Assembly (NCBI GenBank): GCA_900299555.1 | Contig: OODV01000215.1 | Span: 1-34,956 of the forward strand | Direction: 5' to 3' | DNA from: an uncultured Endozoicomonas sp. | Lineage (GTDB): Bacteria; Pseudomonadota; Gammaproteobacteria; Pseudomonadales; Endozoicomonadaceae | Length of the DNA stretch: 34,956 nucleotides | Shown: positions 15,351-24,826 of the stretch, piece after piece | Position numbering within the stretch: the first letter of the stretch is position 1 | Layout of the letters: each line of letters starts with the position of its first letter | Notes under the pieces: model-generated | What the model was told of the DNA's origin: nothing | The model's input: the letters and a program-made list of their open reading frames with translations, nothing else | Database searches by the model: none | Made by a program: the position numbers and the translations under genes

Positions 15351-15508
15351 TAATACCAATTGTGCTGTCTAACTCTCGTTATGAGCATTAAGATTGAACC
15401 TTAACGCAAGGCGGCGTGAGGAATCATAACCATAGCGACGATCGGCAGCGCAGGATTATCGCTCAAATATTCAACGCAATAGAGAGTTAGGAAGTTCGAT
15501 TAGTATAA
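15351..15508. repeat. MITE-like element with 25-bp terminal inverted repeats
   Basis: The left end ATACCAATTGTGCTGTCTAA (from 15353, ending CTCTC at 15377) and the reverse complement of the right end ATACTAATCGAACTTCCTAA (from 15506, ending at 15482) match at 19 of 25 positions, with the inner CTAACTCTC exact. The 104 bp inside hold no ORF but have a hairpin around 15434-15462 (AGCGA and TCGCT). The size, inverted ends and lack of coding capacity fit a miniature inverted-repeat element. It lies between tmcA and the glutaredoxin gene. Confidence 0.65.
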
Positions 15509-15553
15509 CGCGCACTATAACGCTAACCGACCGACAAGTGCAGTCTGTTTTCA

Positions 15554-17752
15554 CTATTTCCGGCCTGCCAAAACCAGAAATTCGCCTGAATGTATTTGAG
15601 AGCGAACCAACTCTCTAAGGCGTTGACGAGCCTGCTTCTCTCCGGATAACGTGCAAACTTCTACGACCTGAGACCAGGGATGGTTTTGTATAACACGGCT
15701 GACAAGGAGTTCTACTTCAGCACTACCTATTTCACCGTTGCCCAGTATTCGAAAAGCCACTTTTTTCACGACGTCAATACAATTTTCGTATTGCCGCAGG
15801 CCCTCAGCAAAAGAAAGTAATTCCCGCTGGTCATCCATGGACAGTGAGTAAGACTCATGGGTTTTAATCATCGGCCACATCATAGAAAAAATCGCGAAAA
15901 CTACCTCCGCATCCAGTCCCTTCAGCTCATCCATCAGCAGCCACTGTAGCTGGTTAAGGCATTTCTTATGAGCCTGCCCAACCAGTTTCTCTGCAGCCAA
16001 TGATAACGGCTTGAGCATCATAACTGAGTGCGTACCACTGGCTGCATCTCTGGAAAGACCAAGCCTCACCGGCACATATGAAGAGTCACCCCAAAACGTC
16101 AAAAGGTCATCAGTAGCACCAAACAACGTTCCCAGGTAATCAATATCCTTAACTGCAACGTACTTCTGTAATTGAGCCAGCATGGTTCTTCCCAACCCCA
16201 TCCGCTGACAGTCAGGATGAACCGCTATCCGAATAACTCTCAGCCCGTTCAGTAATATGGCATCCGGCAGCCCGAGATGATTACTTAACGACTGGGGAAG
16301 TAAGTGCCCTCGCACTCGGCGTCTGCCCAGCCAGATATCATCAACCAGATCTGGTTCAATCTTACCTTCCTGTGCAGCCAGAACTACGGATAACAGATGA
16401 TTTTGCTCATCAAAAAGACCATAGATTTCCATATTACCGCCATCCAGCAGATGGCGCAGGTCAAATGGCCGTGTCTGATAATGTGCCAACACCAACAGTC
16501 CAAACAGTTCATTCAAGAGTTGCTCATCAGAAAGCAACTCATCAGACAGAATTTCCCTGAAAACAAAATCGTCTGTACGACTACTTTCCGGCTGTTCAAT
16601 AACAGCAGGAGCAGCATTAAGCAGTAATGCATTAAAGACAAAAGATTCCAACGGATCTCCTGCCTGCCAGCGAATGGGCTCATCCATTCTCAGTTCGTGC
16701 CATTGGGGCGTTTTTTTATCAAGCACCTTCCTGAAACGAATAGCAAAACCACGCCCGGAACCTTCATAACCATGAACCGTTGTGGCGTAAACAATTCGAC
16801 TGTAATGAGACAGCATCTTCTCCAGCAATGACCCAGGAATCGCGGCAGCCTCATCGACCAGTAACAGTTGCGTTGCAGGCAGGGTTTGAGCCAGTTCGTC
16901 CGGAGCAACAAATTCAAGTCTATCCAATAGTGCTGAATTCAAGTCACCAAGCACTTCAGCTGCATGATAAAAGAAAACATCTGCCGTATTTTTTGAGGGT
17001 GCCGTTATCGTAATCTGCTCAACACCCTCTAATAGAAGCTGTGCGGCTGCTATCCCCAAAGCAGCACTCTTGCCCCTGCCTCGATCAGCCGTCAGAACCA
17101 GCGGACGCCGACGATGACCACGAAGTACTTTGTGAATCCCCAGAACCGCCTGCTCCTGAGATCGACTCTTGCAGGGAAACGCAATGGGAACAGTGGATTG
17201 ATCGCTACCTTCCCCAGCCTTATTTTCAGTCGACTGAATGCGCAATGTGCCATTCTGCGTCAGGAGAGATAACTGGTCTGATGAAGAGATAATACGAGCC
17301 AGCCGTTTCAGGTAACGTCCCGATACATCCTCAAACTTTTGAGGATAAACCAACATACGCCGATGCTCGGGATCCGTAAATTGAGGCCACTGTTCAAGGT
17401 CTGGTGTGAGCAGCACCATCAGACCACCAGCACACAAGGTACCGCTAATTGCCCCAAAAGCGTCAACATCAAAGCCTGAGTGGGCATCAAAGATAATATT
17501 CTTATGCTCCCTGCCCAGCCAGGCCCCACATTTTTTTGCCGAAGTCGTTACTATTCCAGTAGAGGCTATCTCAGGAGAAGCCTCTCCCACCAAAAAAATG
17601 GGCTCCCCTGCCAACACACTGATCACTTCGGCCACTTGAGCATGGCACCAGACAACGTCACCCGTACAAACCAGTAAGCGTCTGTGATCGGACTCCCTGG
17701 CTGCAGCTTTAAGCGCCAGTACAATATCCCCAGTGAAAGAAATAACATTCAT
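15554..17752 (-). CDS. tmcA: tRNA(Met) cytidine acetyltransferase
   Basis: TmcA makes N4-acetylcytidine at the wobble base of elongator tRNA-Met, using acetyl-CoA and ATP or GTP, which helps accurate AUG decoding. The 732-residue protein has an N-terminal domain (1-190), an ATPase/helicase-like domain with the Walker A motif TADRGRGKSAALG (about 221-233) and Walker B LLLVDEAAAIPG (about 295-306), then a GNAT domain with RIAVHPDCQRMGLGRTML, and a C-terminal tRNA-binding part. It is somewhat longer than the E. coli protein (671). The ATG at 17752 lies 3 bp after the ppiA stop, so the two genes are translated from one message. Confidence 0.95.
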   Translation of the reverse strand: MNVISFTGDIVLALKAAARESDHRRLLVCTGDVVWCHAQVAEVISVLAGEPIFLVGEASPEIASTGIVTTSAKKCGAWLGREHKNIIFDAHSGFDVDAFGAISGTLCAGGLMVLLTPDLEQWPQFTDPEHRRMLVYPQKFEDVSGRYLKRLARIISSSDQLSLLTQNGTLRIQSTENKAGEGSDQSTVPIAFPCKSRSQEQAVLGIHKVLRGHRRRPLVLTADRGRGKSAALGIAAAQLLLEGVEQITITAPSKNTADVFFYHAAEVLGDLNSALLDRLEFVAPDELAQTLPATQLLLVDEAAAIPGSLLEKMLSHYSRIVYATTVHGYEGSGRGFAIRFRKVLDKKTPQWHELRMDEPIRWQAGDPLESFVFNALLLNAAPAVIEQPESSRTDDFVFREILSDELLSDEQLLNELFGLLVLAHYQTRPFDLRHLLDGGNMEIYGLFDEQNHLLSVVLAAQEGKIEPDLVDDIWLGRRRVRGHLLPQSLSNHLGLPDAILLNGLRVIRIAVHPDCQRMGLGRTMLAQLQKYVAVKDIDYLGTLFGATDDLLTFWGDSSYVPVRLGLSRDAASGTHSVMMLKPLSLAAEKLVGQAHKKCLNQLQWLLMDELKGLDAEVVFAIFSMMWPMIKTHESYSLSMDDQRELLSFAEGLRQYENCIDVVKKVAFRILGNGEIGSAEVELLVSRVIQNHPWSQVVEVCTLSGEKQARQRLRELVRSQIHSGEFLVLAGRK

Positions 17753-17755
17753 TAA

Positions 17756-18400
17756 TTAAGAAGCCTTTGACACTTTCCTGGCTAGCTTCTCACCATCATT
17801 GAGAATATAAGCTTTCCTGATAACCACTGAATCAACAGGCACATCCCCATGAGGGCCACGATAGCCAGTCTTGACCCCGGCAATAATATCAACCACTTCC
17901 ATACCTTTGACCACCTGACCAAATACAGCATAGCCGGCCTTATAGGGCTTACCGTTAAGGAAGTCATTATCTTTAAGATTGATGAAAAATTGTGAAGTTG
18001 CACTATCGACGATCTGGGTTCTGGCCATCGCAATGGATCCACGCCTGTTTTCCAGTCGCTGATTCAGAAGGGATTCATTTTTGATAGGCGCCTGGGCTGC
18101 CCGCTGACTCATATCAGGCGTGAATCCTCCACCCTGTATCATGAAACCATCAATTACGCGGTGAAAAACCAGTCCGTTATAAAAACCACTTTCCACGTAC
18201 TCCAGGAAGTTCTTTACGGTAACAGGTGCTTTATCAGGGGTAAGCTCCAGAACAATCTGCCCTTTATTTGTATCCAGCACCACATGAGGCACACTTTTAT
18301 TCTTGATGACTTCTCCTAGGGTCTCAGAGGTTGTCCCATGGGCCAATGCCGTCATCAACAGAATTGAGCTTCCAAGCAGCCAGTTGCGCAGTCCACGCAT
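17756..18400 (-). CDS. ppiA: Periplasmic peptidyl-prolyl cis-trans isomerase, cyclophilin type
   Basis: This is a cyclophilin of 214 residues with a cleavable signal peptide ([20 protein letters not shown], cut near AHG), so it acts on prolyl bonds in the periplasm. Cyclophilin motifs are [36 protein letters not shown] (with catalytic Arg), [21 protein letters not shown] and [15 protein letters not shown]. The ATG at 18400 is preceded by GGAGA at good spacing; a longer frame upstream (to 18460) would spoil the signal peptide. It is followed directly by tmcA. Confidence 0.93.
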   Translation of the reverse strand: MRGLRNWLLGSSILLMTALAHGTTSETLGEVIKNKSVPHVVLDTNKGQIVLELTPDKAPVTVKNFLEYVESGFYNGLVFHRVIDGFMIQGGGFTPDMSQRAAQAPIKNESLLNQRLENRRGSIAMARTQIVDSATSQFFINLKDNDFLNGKPYKAGYAVFGQVVKGMEVVDIIAGVKTGYRGPHGDVPVDSVVIRKAYILNDGEKLARKVSKAS

Positions 18401-18544
18401 TGTTTTCTCCAGATAAAATAAAAAATAAAACGACTTTATGTTACATAACCAACCAGACACTAAATACTCTAAAGTAAGAAAAAAAGCGAATTTACCACTT
18501 CACAGTTTTATTCCCGTGAAAAAGGAAAAGAAATACGCCAGGGC

Positions 18545-18572
18545 TTGCAAATAGAGTTCGTTAGGGTAATAT
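18545..18572 (+). promoter_or_regulatory. Sigma70 promoter of tRNA-Pro(GGG)
   Basis: TTGCAA (18545-18550), a 16-bp spacer and TAATAT (18567-18572) form a strong promoter about 50 bp before the tRNA. The GC-rich discriminator ACGCCCCG that follows is typical of stringently controlled stable-RNA promoters. Confidence 0.75.
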
Positions 18573-18622
18573 ACGCCCCGCCTGAAGGGACAAAAAACAT
18601 CTATTTTGTTCTTTCTATGTGT

Positions 18623-18699
18623 CGGAGCGTAGCGCAGCCTGGTAGCGCACCACAATGGGGTTGTGGGGGTCGGAGGTTCAAATCCTCTCGCTCCGACCA
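18623..18699 (+). tRNA. tRNA-Pro (anticodon GGG)
   Basis: This is a complete 77-nt cloverleaf with acceptor CGGAGCG/CGCTCCG, anticodon stem CCACA/TGTGG around ATGGGGT (anticodon GGG), T arm GGAGG TTCAAAT CCTCT and an encoded CCA end. It reads CCC codons. It is a single-gene unit with its own promoter; no hairpin terminator is seen, only a TTTTTT tract 11 bp after the end. Confidence 0.96.
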
Positions 18700-18937
18700 A
18701 ACATCAAATTTTTTACCCCCCCTCAGAAATAGATCGTACATCCTCATTCTTACTTGCAGATGATCCCAGCTTGAACCAAGTGAGCCATTGCTTTTATCCA
18801 TTCTACTAACACAATTAAACCATTTCTGATTACCAAACAACCCTTCCCTGAAAGCAAACAGCAAAACACAACCCGAACAACTACCATTAACGATTCATTT
18901 CAACCAGACGAAGCAATAGTCCGGAGGACAGAATGAA

Positions 18938-20248
18938 ATGAATCAACAAACAATACCAGAACAGCCCGCACCCTCTCTCTGGATTAAATTCATTGGACTG
19001 AGCAGCATCGGCCTTTTCATGTTTTTCATTCCTATCAATTTAGATGGAGTAAAAACCATCCCAATTGATCATATAGTGGCCTGGATTAAGCAAGGATTGG
19101 GCGAATACGCAAAACTGTATGTTTTAATCATGATCACAGCCGGCACAATTTTTCCTGTCGTCACTGGTAGCTGGCAGCATAAACCAAACGGAAAGCACTT
19201 TCAGGCTTTAAAGTGCCTTGGCTTACTCCTTACAGCATTCGCCATCTCTGGAGCAGGTCCCGCGTTACTGCATGAAGCAGACATGCTTCCATTTTTACTG
19301 AACAAGCTGGTCATACCCGTTGGCTTGATCGTCCCAATCGGTTCCATATTCCTGACACTTCTTATCAGTTACGGATTACTTGAAAGCACAGGAACACTAT
19401 TACATAGCGTTATGAAACCTGTCTGGCGAACCCCGGGATGGTCAGCCATCGATGCTGTTGCCTCGTTCGTAGGTAGCTACTCCATCGCCCTTTTAATCAC
19501 CAACCGGCTTTATATCAAAGGTCAATACAGCACCAGACAAGCAGCAATTATCGCTACAGGCTTTTCTACCGTGTCAGCTGCATTCATGATCATTGTCGCC
19601 AACACCCTAGATTTAATGGAAATATGGGGCCTGTATTTCTGGACGACACTTGTTATCACATTTACTGTCACAGCCATCACCACCCGGATACCACCATTAT
19701 CGGGGCTTAACGACCAACAAAAAGCATATTCGCACGAAAAGCCCATAAGCGAACGGCTTTTTCAAACAGCAATAAAAAATGGACTGCAGGCAGCCAGAAA
19801 CGCCCCATCACTACAAGAAGATATTCTGAAAAATTTTAAGAATGGTCTGGTCATGACCATTACGATTTTGCCTACCATCATGTCCGTCGGAACCATTGGA
19901 CTGCTAACCGCCAAATACACCCCGATTTTCGACTGGATTGGCTATTTATTTTATCCAGCAATATGGATCTGGGACATAGACAATGGCATGGCGCTCGCCA
20001 AGGCAAGCGCTTCAGGCCTGGCCGAAATGTTTCTACCCGCACTACTCATGAAGGATGCTGTTTTAAGCGCACGCTTTGCTACCGGAGTGACCTGCATCTC
20101 TCCTATCCTATTTTTGTCAGCATCCATACCCTGCATTCTTGCAACAAGTATCCCTTTAAGACTCGGACAGCTTGTGATTATCTGGTTTATACGAACTCTG
20201 TTGACCTTGATACTTGCCATTCCAACGTCTCTTTTTTTATTCGGTTAG
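18938..20248 (+). CDS. yjiH: YjiH family membrane protein (nucleoside-recognition GATE domain)
   Basis: This is an integral inner-membrane protein of 436 residues with about ten hydrophobic segments, matching the YjiH family. The family carries a nucleoside-recognition (GATE) domain related to nucleoside and spore-maturation proteins, but its transported substrate is not established. Typical segments are GPALLHEADMLPFLLNKLVIP, FVGSYSIALLITNRLYIKGQY and the C-terminal MALAKASASGLAEMFLPALL. The ATG at 18938 follows GGAGG at good spacing. An ATG at 18933 in another frame gives only Met-Lys-stop. It ends in a terminator shared with clpX. Confidence 0.85.
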   Translation: MNQQTIPEQPAPSLWIKFIGLSSIGLFMFFIPINLDGVKTIPIDHIVAWIKQGLGEYAKLYVLIMITAGTIFPVVTGSWQHKPNGKHFQALKCLGLLLTAFAISGAGPALLHEADMLPFLLNKLVIPVGLIVPIGSIFLTLLISYGLLESTGTLLHSVMKPVWRTPGWSAIDAVASFVGSYSIALLITNRLYIKGQYSTRQAAIIATGFSTVSAAFMIIVANTLDLMEIWGLYFWTTLVITFTVTAITTRIPPLSGLNDQQKAYSHEKPISERLFQTAIKNGLQAARNAPSLQEDILKNFKNGLVMTITILPTIMSVGTIGLLTAKYTPIFDWIGYLFYPAIWIWDIDNGMALAKASASGLAEMFLPALLMKDAVLSARFATGVTCISPILFLSASIPCILATSIPLRLGQLVIIWFIRTLLTLILAIPTSLFLFG

Positions 20249-20330
20249 CTCAAAAACAGAATAAATCGTTTGCAATATTCTCGGCCACCCTTCCCATCAA
20301 GAAATCCGGCAGTACCAAACAGCAACCATA

Positions 20331-20357
20331 AAAAAACCCTGCAAAGCAGGGTTTTTT
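20331..20357. terminator. Bidirectional terminator between yjiH and clpX
   Basis: AAAAAACCCTGC, an AAA loop and GCAGGGTTTTTT form a perfect 12-bp stem with A and T tracts on both sides, serving the convergent yjiH and clpX transcripts. Confidence 0.95.
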
Positions 20358-20372
20358 TCAATCAAACCAATA

Positions 20373-21677
20373 TCACTTATCAGAAGAAACTGCCGCCTTA
20401 GGCGTTTCAGAATTCTCATAAATCAACAATGGTTCAGAGTCACCGTTGATAACAGAAGCATCAATAACCACCTTAGAGATACTCTCATCGGAAGGAATTT
20501 CATACATTGAGTCAAGCAAAACAGCTTCAAGTATTGAACGCAATCCACGAGCTCCCGTTTTACGCTCCATAGCTTTTTTCGCTACAGCACGAAGTGCGTC
20601 CTGGCGGAAGTCAACTTCCACTTCTTCCATATCAAACAGCTTACTGTATTGCTTGGTCAGCGCATTTTTAGGCTCAACAAGAATACGAACCAACGCCTCT
20701 TCATCCAACTCTTCAAGTGTTGCGATAACAGGAAGACGACCAACAAACTCTGGAATCAATCCGAATTTCACCAAATCTTCAGGCTCGACTTCCTTAAAAG
20801 TCTCACCCAGGTCTTTCTTGTCTTCCTTGCTCTTCACTTCAGCAGAGAAGCCAATACCAGATTTATCCGTACGACCCAGAATGACTTTATCCAGGCCAGC
20901 AAAAGCACCACCACAGATAAAGAGAATGTTGGACGTATCAACCTGCAGGAACTCCTGCTGAGGATGCTTACGACCGCCCTGAGGAGGGACAGATGCAACA
21001 GTACCCTCTATCAGCTTGAGAAGCGCTTGCTGAACACCCTCACCAGAAACATCCCGAGTAATAGAGGGGTTATCAGACTTACGGGAAATCTTGTCGATCT
21101 CATCAATGTAGACAATACCCATCTGGGCTTTTTCTACATCGTAATCACACTTCTGCAGTAATTTCTGAATAATATTTTCAACATCCTCACCCACATAACC
21201 TGCTTCAGTCAGTGTTGTTGCATCAGCAATAGTGAATGGCACGTTGAGCATACGGGCCAGCGTTTCAGCCAGCAGCGTCTTACCACTTCCGGTAGGACCA
21301 ATAAGCAGAATATTACTTTTTCCCAGTTCAACTTCGTCTTTATTCTTATCGCCTTTGGCATCGCCAAAGCGCAGACGCTTGTAGTGATTGTATACCGCTA
21401 CCGATAAGACTTTCTTGGCCCTGGGCTGGCCAATTACGTACTCGTCGAGAGTTTCCTTGATCTCACGAGGAATCGGCAATTTATCAGAAGACTCTTCGCC
21501 ACTGCTGTCCTGAATTTCTTCACGGATGATATCGTTGCATAGATCAACGCATTCATCACATATGAATACGGAAGGGCCGGCAATCAGCTTGCGTACTTCA
21601 TGCTGACTCTTTCCGCAGAAAGAGCAGTACAACAGCTTACAGCTGTCTTCACCCTTGCCGCTTGTTTCGTCGGTCAT
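20373..21677 (-). CDS. clpX: ClpX, ATP-dependent unfoldase subunit of ClpXP
   Basis: ClpX is an AAA+ hexamer that unfolds tagged or native substrates and feeds them to ClpP. The 434 residues include the N-terminal zinc-binding domain with Cys18, Cys21, Cys40 and Cys43, Walker [11 protein letters not shown] (residues 128-137), Walker [10 protein letters not shown], the IGF loop that docks on ClpP (in [10 protein letters not shown]), and the sensor-2 GARGLRSI segment. The start at 21677 is preceded by AGGGTAA. It lies downstream of clpP on the same strand but 405 bp away, which leaves room for its own promoter. The usual lon gene does not follow it. Confidence 0.97.
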   Translation of the reverse strand: MTDETSGKGEDSCKLLYCSFCGKSQHEVRKLIAGPSVFICDECVDLCNDIIREEIQDSSGEESSDKLPIPREIKETLDEYVIGQPRAKKVLSVAVYNHYKRLRFGDAKGDKNKDEVELGKSNILLIGPTGSGKTLLAETLARMLNVPFTIADATTLTEAGYVGEDVENIIQKLLQKCDYDVEKAQMGIVYIDEIDKISRKSDNPSITRDVSGEGVQQALLKLIEGTVASVPPQGGRKHPQQEFLQVDTSNILFICGGAFAGLDKVILGRTDKSGIGFSAEVKSKEDKKDLGETFKEVEPEDLVKFGLIPEFVGRLPVIATLEELDEEALVRILVEPKNALTKQYSKLFDMEEVEVDFRQDALRAVAKKAMERKTGARGLRSILEAVLLDSMYEIPSDESISKVVIDASVINGDSEPLLIYENSETPKAAVSSDK

Positions 21678-22082
21678 TCGATTACCCTGTTATACGGACA
21701 ATGCCTGCCCTGCACTTGTCAATGAAAATAGACCCATCAGCCAACCTGATCGAAACCCATTTCATGATTCACGGTTACATGCCTGATAAGATGCAGGCAT
21801 TGAGGCATGTTTTCAAGTGCTTGATCCGCGTGATACCAGAATTCACGCCTTGCCATCCGGGACCATGCATGCTTCTGGAAAGCTATTCTGATAGGGCTTC
21901 CAATACATCAAGAAAACCCGACCAATGATTTAGTGTTCAACGACTTCGGATAAAAATCAACCTGCAGCGCTAATTTACAATGAAAATAGCACACAACCAA
22001 TAGACTATTTTCATTGATTTCAGGATAGCATCTCGCCGGAGATCACAAAAGAAAGCCCTCAGCTCATCAAAAGCCTCCAAGC
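21678..22082. other. clpP-clpX intergenic region
   Basis: This 405-bp gap on the minus-strand operon holds the inverted repeat at 21978-22016 and the presumptive clpX promoter region. No coding frame here looks real. I see no sigma32-type sequence I would defend. Confidence 0.5.
21978..22016. repeat. 12-bp perfect inverted repeat between clpP and clpX
   Basis: CAATGAAAATAG (21978-21989) and CTATTTTCATTG (22005-22016) are exact complements around a 15-nt AT-rich spacer. No T tract follows on either strand, so it is more like an operator pair or a weak hairpin than a terminator. Confidence 0.7.
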
Positions 22083-22733
22083 TTACTCTTTGTCTTTCTT
22101 ACCACCTTCACCACGACGATTCATAACCTGGTCAATAAGACCATACTCAACCGCCTCATCACCATTCATGAAATTGTCGCGGTCAGTATCACGCTCAATG
22201 ATTTCAAGAGGTTGACCTGTATGATGAGCAAGAACATGGTTCAGCTTATTCCGAATACTCAGGATCTCACGGGCATGGATCTCAATGTCCGATGCCTGCC
22301 CCTGAAAGCCTCCCAGTGGCTGATGAATCATCACCCTGGAATGCGGCAAGCAGTATCGTTTACCAGCAGCCCCACCTGCCAAAAGTAACGCGCCCATGCT
22401 GGCAGCCTGACCGATACACATCGTAGAAACATCAGGCTTGATAAACTGCATGGTATCATAAATTGACATACCAGCGGTTACCGAACCACCTGGCGAATTG
22501 ATATACAGATGAATGTCCTTGTCCGGATTTTCGGATTCGAGGAACAGCAGCTGAGCAACCACCAGATTGGCCATATGATCTTCAACCTGACCTACCAGGA
22601 AGATCACTCGCTCTTTAAGGAGGCGGGAATAGATATCGTAAGAGCGCTCACCTCTGGCCGATTGTTCAACAACAATAGGTACCAGTCCTGCGTTGGTAAT
22701 CGCCACGGCGTGCGGGTCTATCAGATTGGACAT
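22083..22733 (-). CDS. clpP: ClpP, ATP-dependent protease proteolytic subunit
   Basis: ClpP forms the double-ring serine protease chamber served by ClpX and ClpA. The 216-residue protein has the catalytic triad at Ser112 (GQAASMGA), His137 (VMIHQPLGG) and Asp186 (RDTDRDNF), with the spacings of E. coli ClpP. A short N-terminal propeptide is likely (residues 1 to about 15). The ATG at 22733 follows AGGA. It lies between tig and clpX in the usual order. Confidence 0.97.
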   Translation of the reverse strand: MSNLIDPHAVAITNAGLVPIVVEQSARGERSYDIYSRLLKERVIFLVGQVEDHMANLVVAQLLFLESENPDKDIHLYINSPGGSVTAGMSIYDTMQFIKPDVSTMCIGQAASMGALLLAGGAAGKRYCLPHSRVMIHQPLGGFQGQASDIEIHAREILSIRNKLNHVLAHHTGQPLEIIERDTDRDNFMNGDEAVEYGLIDQVMNRRGEGGKKDKE

Positions 22734-22862
22734 ATCCTGTCTTAACTCCTTGCCAAGTCGAAGAAAAGCGACAGCTCTGGCAGCTATGAAAAACTGACAG
22801 ATTAGTCGCTTGCATACCAGATTAAAACGACCGTAGCCTGTAAAACCTTAGCTGCTTTGTCA

Positions 22863-22910
22863 GGTAGCCGATAAATCAGCTACCCCTTCCACTCGCTCTT
22901 TAAAAAGAGC
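22863..22910 (-). terminator. Two hairpins in the tig-clpP intergenic region
   Basis: On the minus strand a first stem GCTCTTT/AAAGAGC (22910-22895, 2-nt centre) is followed by a second, GGTAGCTGAT/ATCGGCTACC (22884-22863, pairing with one G-U around a tiny loop). They lie soon after the tig stop. No T tract follows, so they may attenuate transcription or stabilise RNA ends and need not terminate fully. Confidence 0.4.
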
Positions 22911-22925
22911 TCTCTACAAGCCGTA

Positions 22926-24269
22926 TCAGGCAGTCTCTTCCTGTTCTGCCTCTTCAGCTTCAACAGCACGCTCTGCAGGCTTAATCGCTTCCTGGTAGCT
23001 GCATGTCTTTTCTGAAACTTGAGCCGCTTCCAGAATAGTATCCACTACCTGCTCTTCAAGGACAACATACTTGATCTGAGACAACTGCTCATCATTGCTG
23101 TAGTACCAGTCAATAACCTGCTGAGGCTCCTGGTAAGCGGAAGCCATCTCTTCGATCATGGCACGTACGCGCTCATCATCAACCTTGACTTCACGCTGCT
23201 TAACCACTTCACCAATCAACAGACCAAGGGCAACACGCTTTTTCGCATCCGCTTCAAACAGTTCTGCAGGCAGCTGCTTAGGGTCAAATCCACCCTTAAT
23301 ACCACCAAACTGCTGAACGGCCTGTTCGCGCATACGATCAATTTCCTGAGAAGTCAGAGCAGAAGGCACTTCCACCTCATGAATCTTCAACAGACCATCC
23401 ATCACCTGGTTCTTGACCTTGTTCTTGACAGCCTGACGAAGCTCACGCTCCATATTCTTGGACACTTCTTTACGGAAGTCTTCCAGACCACCTTCGGTTA
23501 CACCAAAGCGTGCAAAGAACTCATCATTCAGCTCAGGCAGAGAAGGTCCAGCCACTTTGTGTACTTTGCAGGCAAACTCAACAGACTGACCAGCCAGTTC
23601 TTCTGCCTGGTAATCTTCAGGAAAAGTCAGAGAAAGCACTTTCTCTTCACCAGCAGACACACCAACCAGACCATCTTCAAAGCCTGGAATCATTCGACCA
23701 GAACCCAGCTCCAGAGTAGAGTTCTCTGCACTACCGCCTTCGAAAGCTTCACCGTCTTTAGTGCCAACATAATCAAAGGTGACACGATCGCCCAGCTCTG
23801 CAGCACGCTCAACATCTTCAAAAGAAGTGCCCTGCTTACGCAGAGTTTCGATCATCTCATCGATATCAGACTCCTGAACATCAGCAACCGGGCGCTCAAC
23901 AGTGATACCGTTGAACTCATTCAGAGCGATTTCAGGATAGATTTCAAAAGTAGCAATAAAGGTAAAACCTTCATCGTCGTCAGACTTGGCTTCAACAGAT
24001 GGTGCACCGGCAGGATTCAGTTTCTGCTCTTGAATCGCCTCAACGAAGGAGGATTGCATCATCTCTCCAAGCACTTCCTGTCTGGCACCAGCACCATAGC
24101 GACGCTTAACCACTTTCATTGGAATTTTGCCAGGACGAAAGCCATCCAGACGCACACGTCGAGACAGATCCTGAAGACGCTTGTTGACTTCACCATCAAT
24201 GTCAGCAACCGGAAGAGTGATTGTCAGCTTGCGCTCAATACCGGAAGTTGTTTCAAGGGAGACTTGCAT
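22926..24269 (-). CDS. tig: Trigger factor
   Basis: Trigger factor is the ribosome-bound chaperone and prolyl isomerase that meets nascent chains. The 447 residues have the N-terminal ribosome-binding domain with the signature GFRPGKIP (residues 43-50), the FKBP-type isomerase domain (about 150-250, starting GDRVTFDYVGTKDGEAFEGG) and a helical C-terminal chaperone domain ending in an acidic tail. The length is close to the usual 430-440. The ATG at 24269 is preceded by GAGGAACAAAA, a good ribosome binding site. It heads the tig-clpP-clpX block. Confidence 0.97.
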   Translation of the reverse strand: MQVSLETTSGIERKLTITLPVADIDGEVNKRLQDLSRRVRLDGFRPGKIPMKVVKRRYGAGARQEVLGEMMQSSFVEAIQEQKLNPAGAPSVEAKSDDDEGFTFIATFEIYPEIALNEFNGITVERPVADVQESDIDEMIETLRKQGTSFEDVERAAELGDRVTFDYVGTKDGEAFEGGSAENSTLELGSGRMIPGFEDGLVGVSAGEEKVLSLTFPEDYQAEELAGQSVEFACKVHKVAGPSLPELNDEFFARFGVTEGGLEDFRKEVSKNMERELRQAVKNKVKNQVMDGLLKIHEVEVPSALTSQEIDRMREQAVQQFGGIKGGFDPKQLPAELFEADAKKRVALGLLIGEVVKQREVKVDDERVRAMIEEMASAYQEPQQVIDWYYSNDEQLSQIKYVVLEEQVVDTILEAAQVSEKTCSYQEAIKPAERAVEAEEAEQEETA

Positions 24270-24625
24270 TTTTGTTCCTCAACACCAAAACCTGTGTAAA
24301 CAATGGGCCAAAAGACGCATAGACTAGCAAATGTACCCAGAAAATGCATGAATACACGTCCTGTCACATCAGATCCAGGCAAGGCAAAGGAACTCTCTTT
24401 TATTTCAGACATTCCAAATCCCTACAGGATTCGCACCACTCTCACTTCTCTCCGGCAAAAACCAACGAATTGAACAGGCGTTATATAAAAAAGCACATTT
24501 GAGAGACCCGAAACACAGCAGCCCTGGCTCAGCTTTTTACACCTGTAATTCATATACGTTTCTCCGAAGCTAAGGACTAGTGGGTCCATACGCCCCCATC
24601 AGGGCAGTTTCTTTGGATGAAACAT
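24270..24625. other. Upstream region of tig
   Basis: This is about 355 bp between the tRNA operon terminator and tig. A 62-codon minus-strand frame (24412-24224) with one hydrophobic segment overlaps the tig start out of frame; it is not called as a gene. A TATATAA (minus strand, near 24484) is a possible -10, without a good -35. Confidence 0.4.
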
Positions 24626-24658
24626 ACAAAAACGGGGATAAGCATGCTTATCCCCGTT
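24626..24658 (-). terminator. Terminator of the tRNA operon
   Basis: A perfect 28-bp palindrome at 24631-24658 (AACGGGGATAAGCA and its complement) forms a strong stem. It is followed on the minus strand by TTTTTG. It lies 6 bp after tRNA-Leu and separates the tRNA operon from tig. Confidence 0.92.
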
Positions 24659-24664
24659 AATGAT

Positions 24665-24749
24665 TGGTGCGGATGGAGAGACTCGAACTCTCACGCCTTT
24701 CGGCACTGGTACCTAAAACCAGCGTGTCTACCAATTCCACCACATCCGC
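24665..24749 (-). tRNA. tRNA-Leu (anticodon UAG)
   Basis: This is an 85-nt class II tRNA with acceptor GCGGATG, anticodon stem CTGGT/ACCAG around TTTAGGT (anticodon TAG), a long variable arm (TGCCGAAAGGCGT) and an encoded CCA. It is the last tRNA of the four-gene operon. Confidence 0.96.
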
Positions 24750-24826
24750 TCACAGCACTTCTACGAAGCACGCAAAACACTGCTTTTCGGACAACCCGGA
24801 ATCCAATCCGAGACATCTCAACTAAC

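Noticed and set aside
20649..21161. 170-codon plus-strand frame opposite clpX
   Set aside because: Antisense shadow of the ClpX AAA+ domain.
21662..21928. 88-codon plus-strand frame upstream of clpX
   Set aside because: No ribosome binding site, overlaps the clpX start region antisense, no family resemblance.
23019..24299. 426-codon open frame on the plus strand opposite tig
   Set aside because: It is the antisense shadow of tig, which has full family motifs and a good ribosome binding site; the translated shadow has no recognisable domain.
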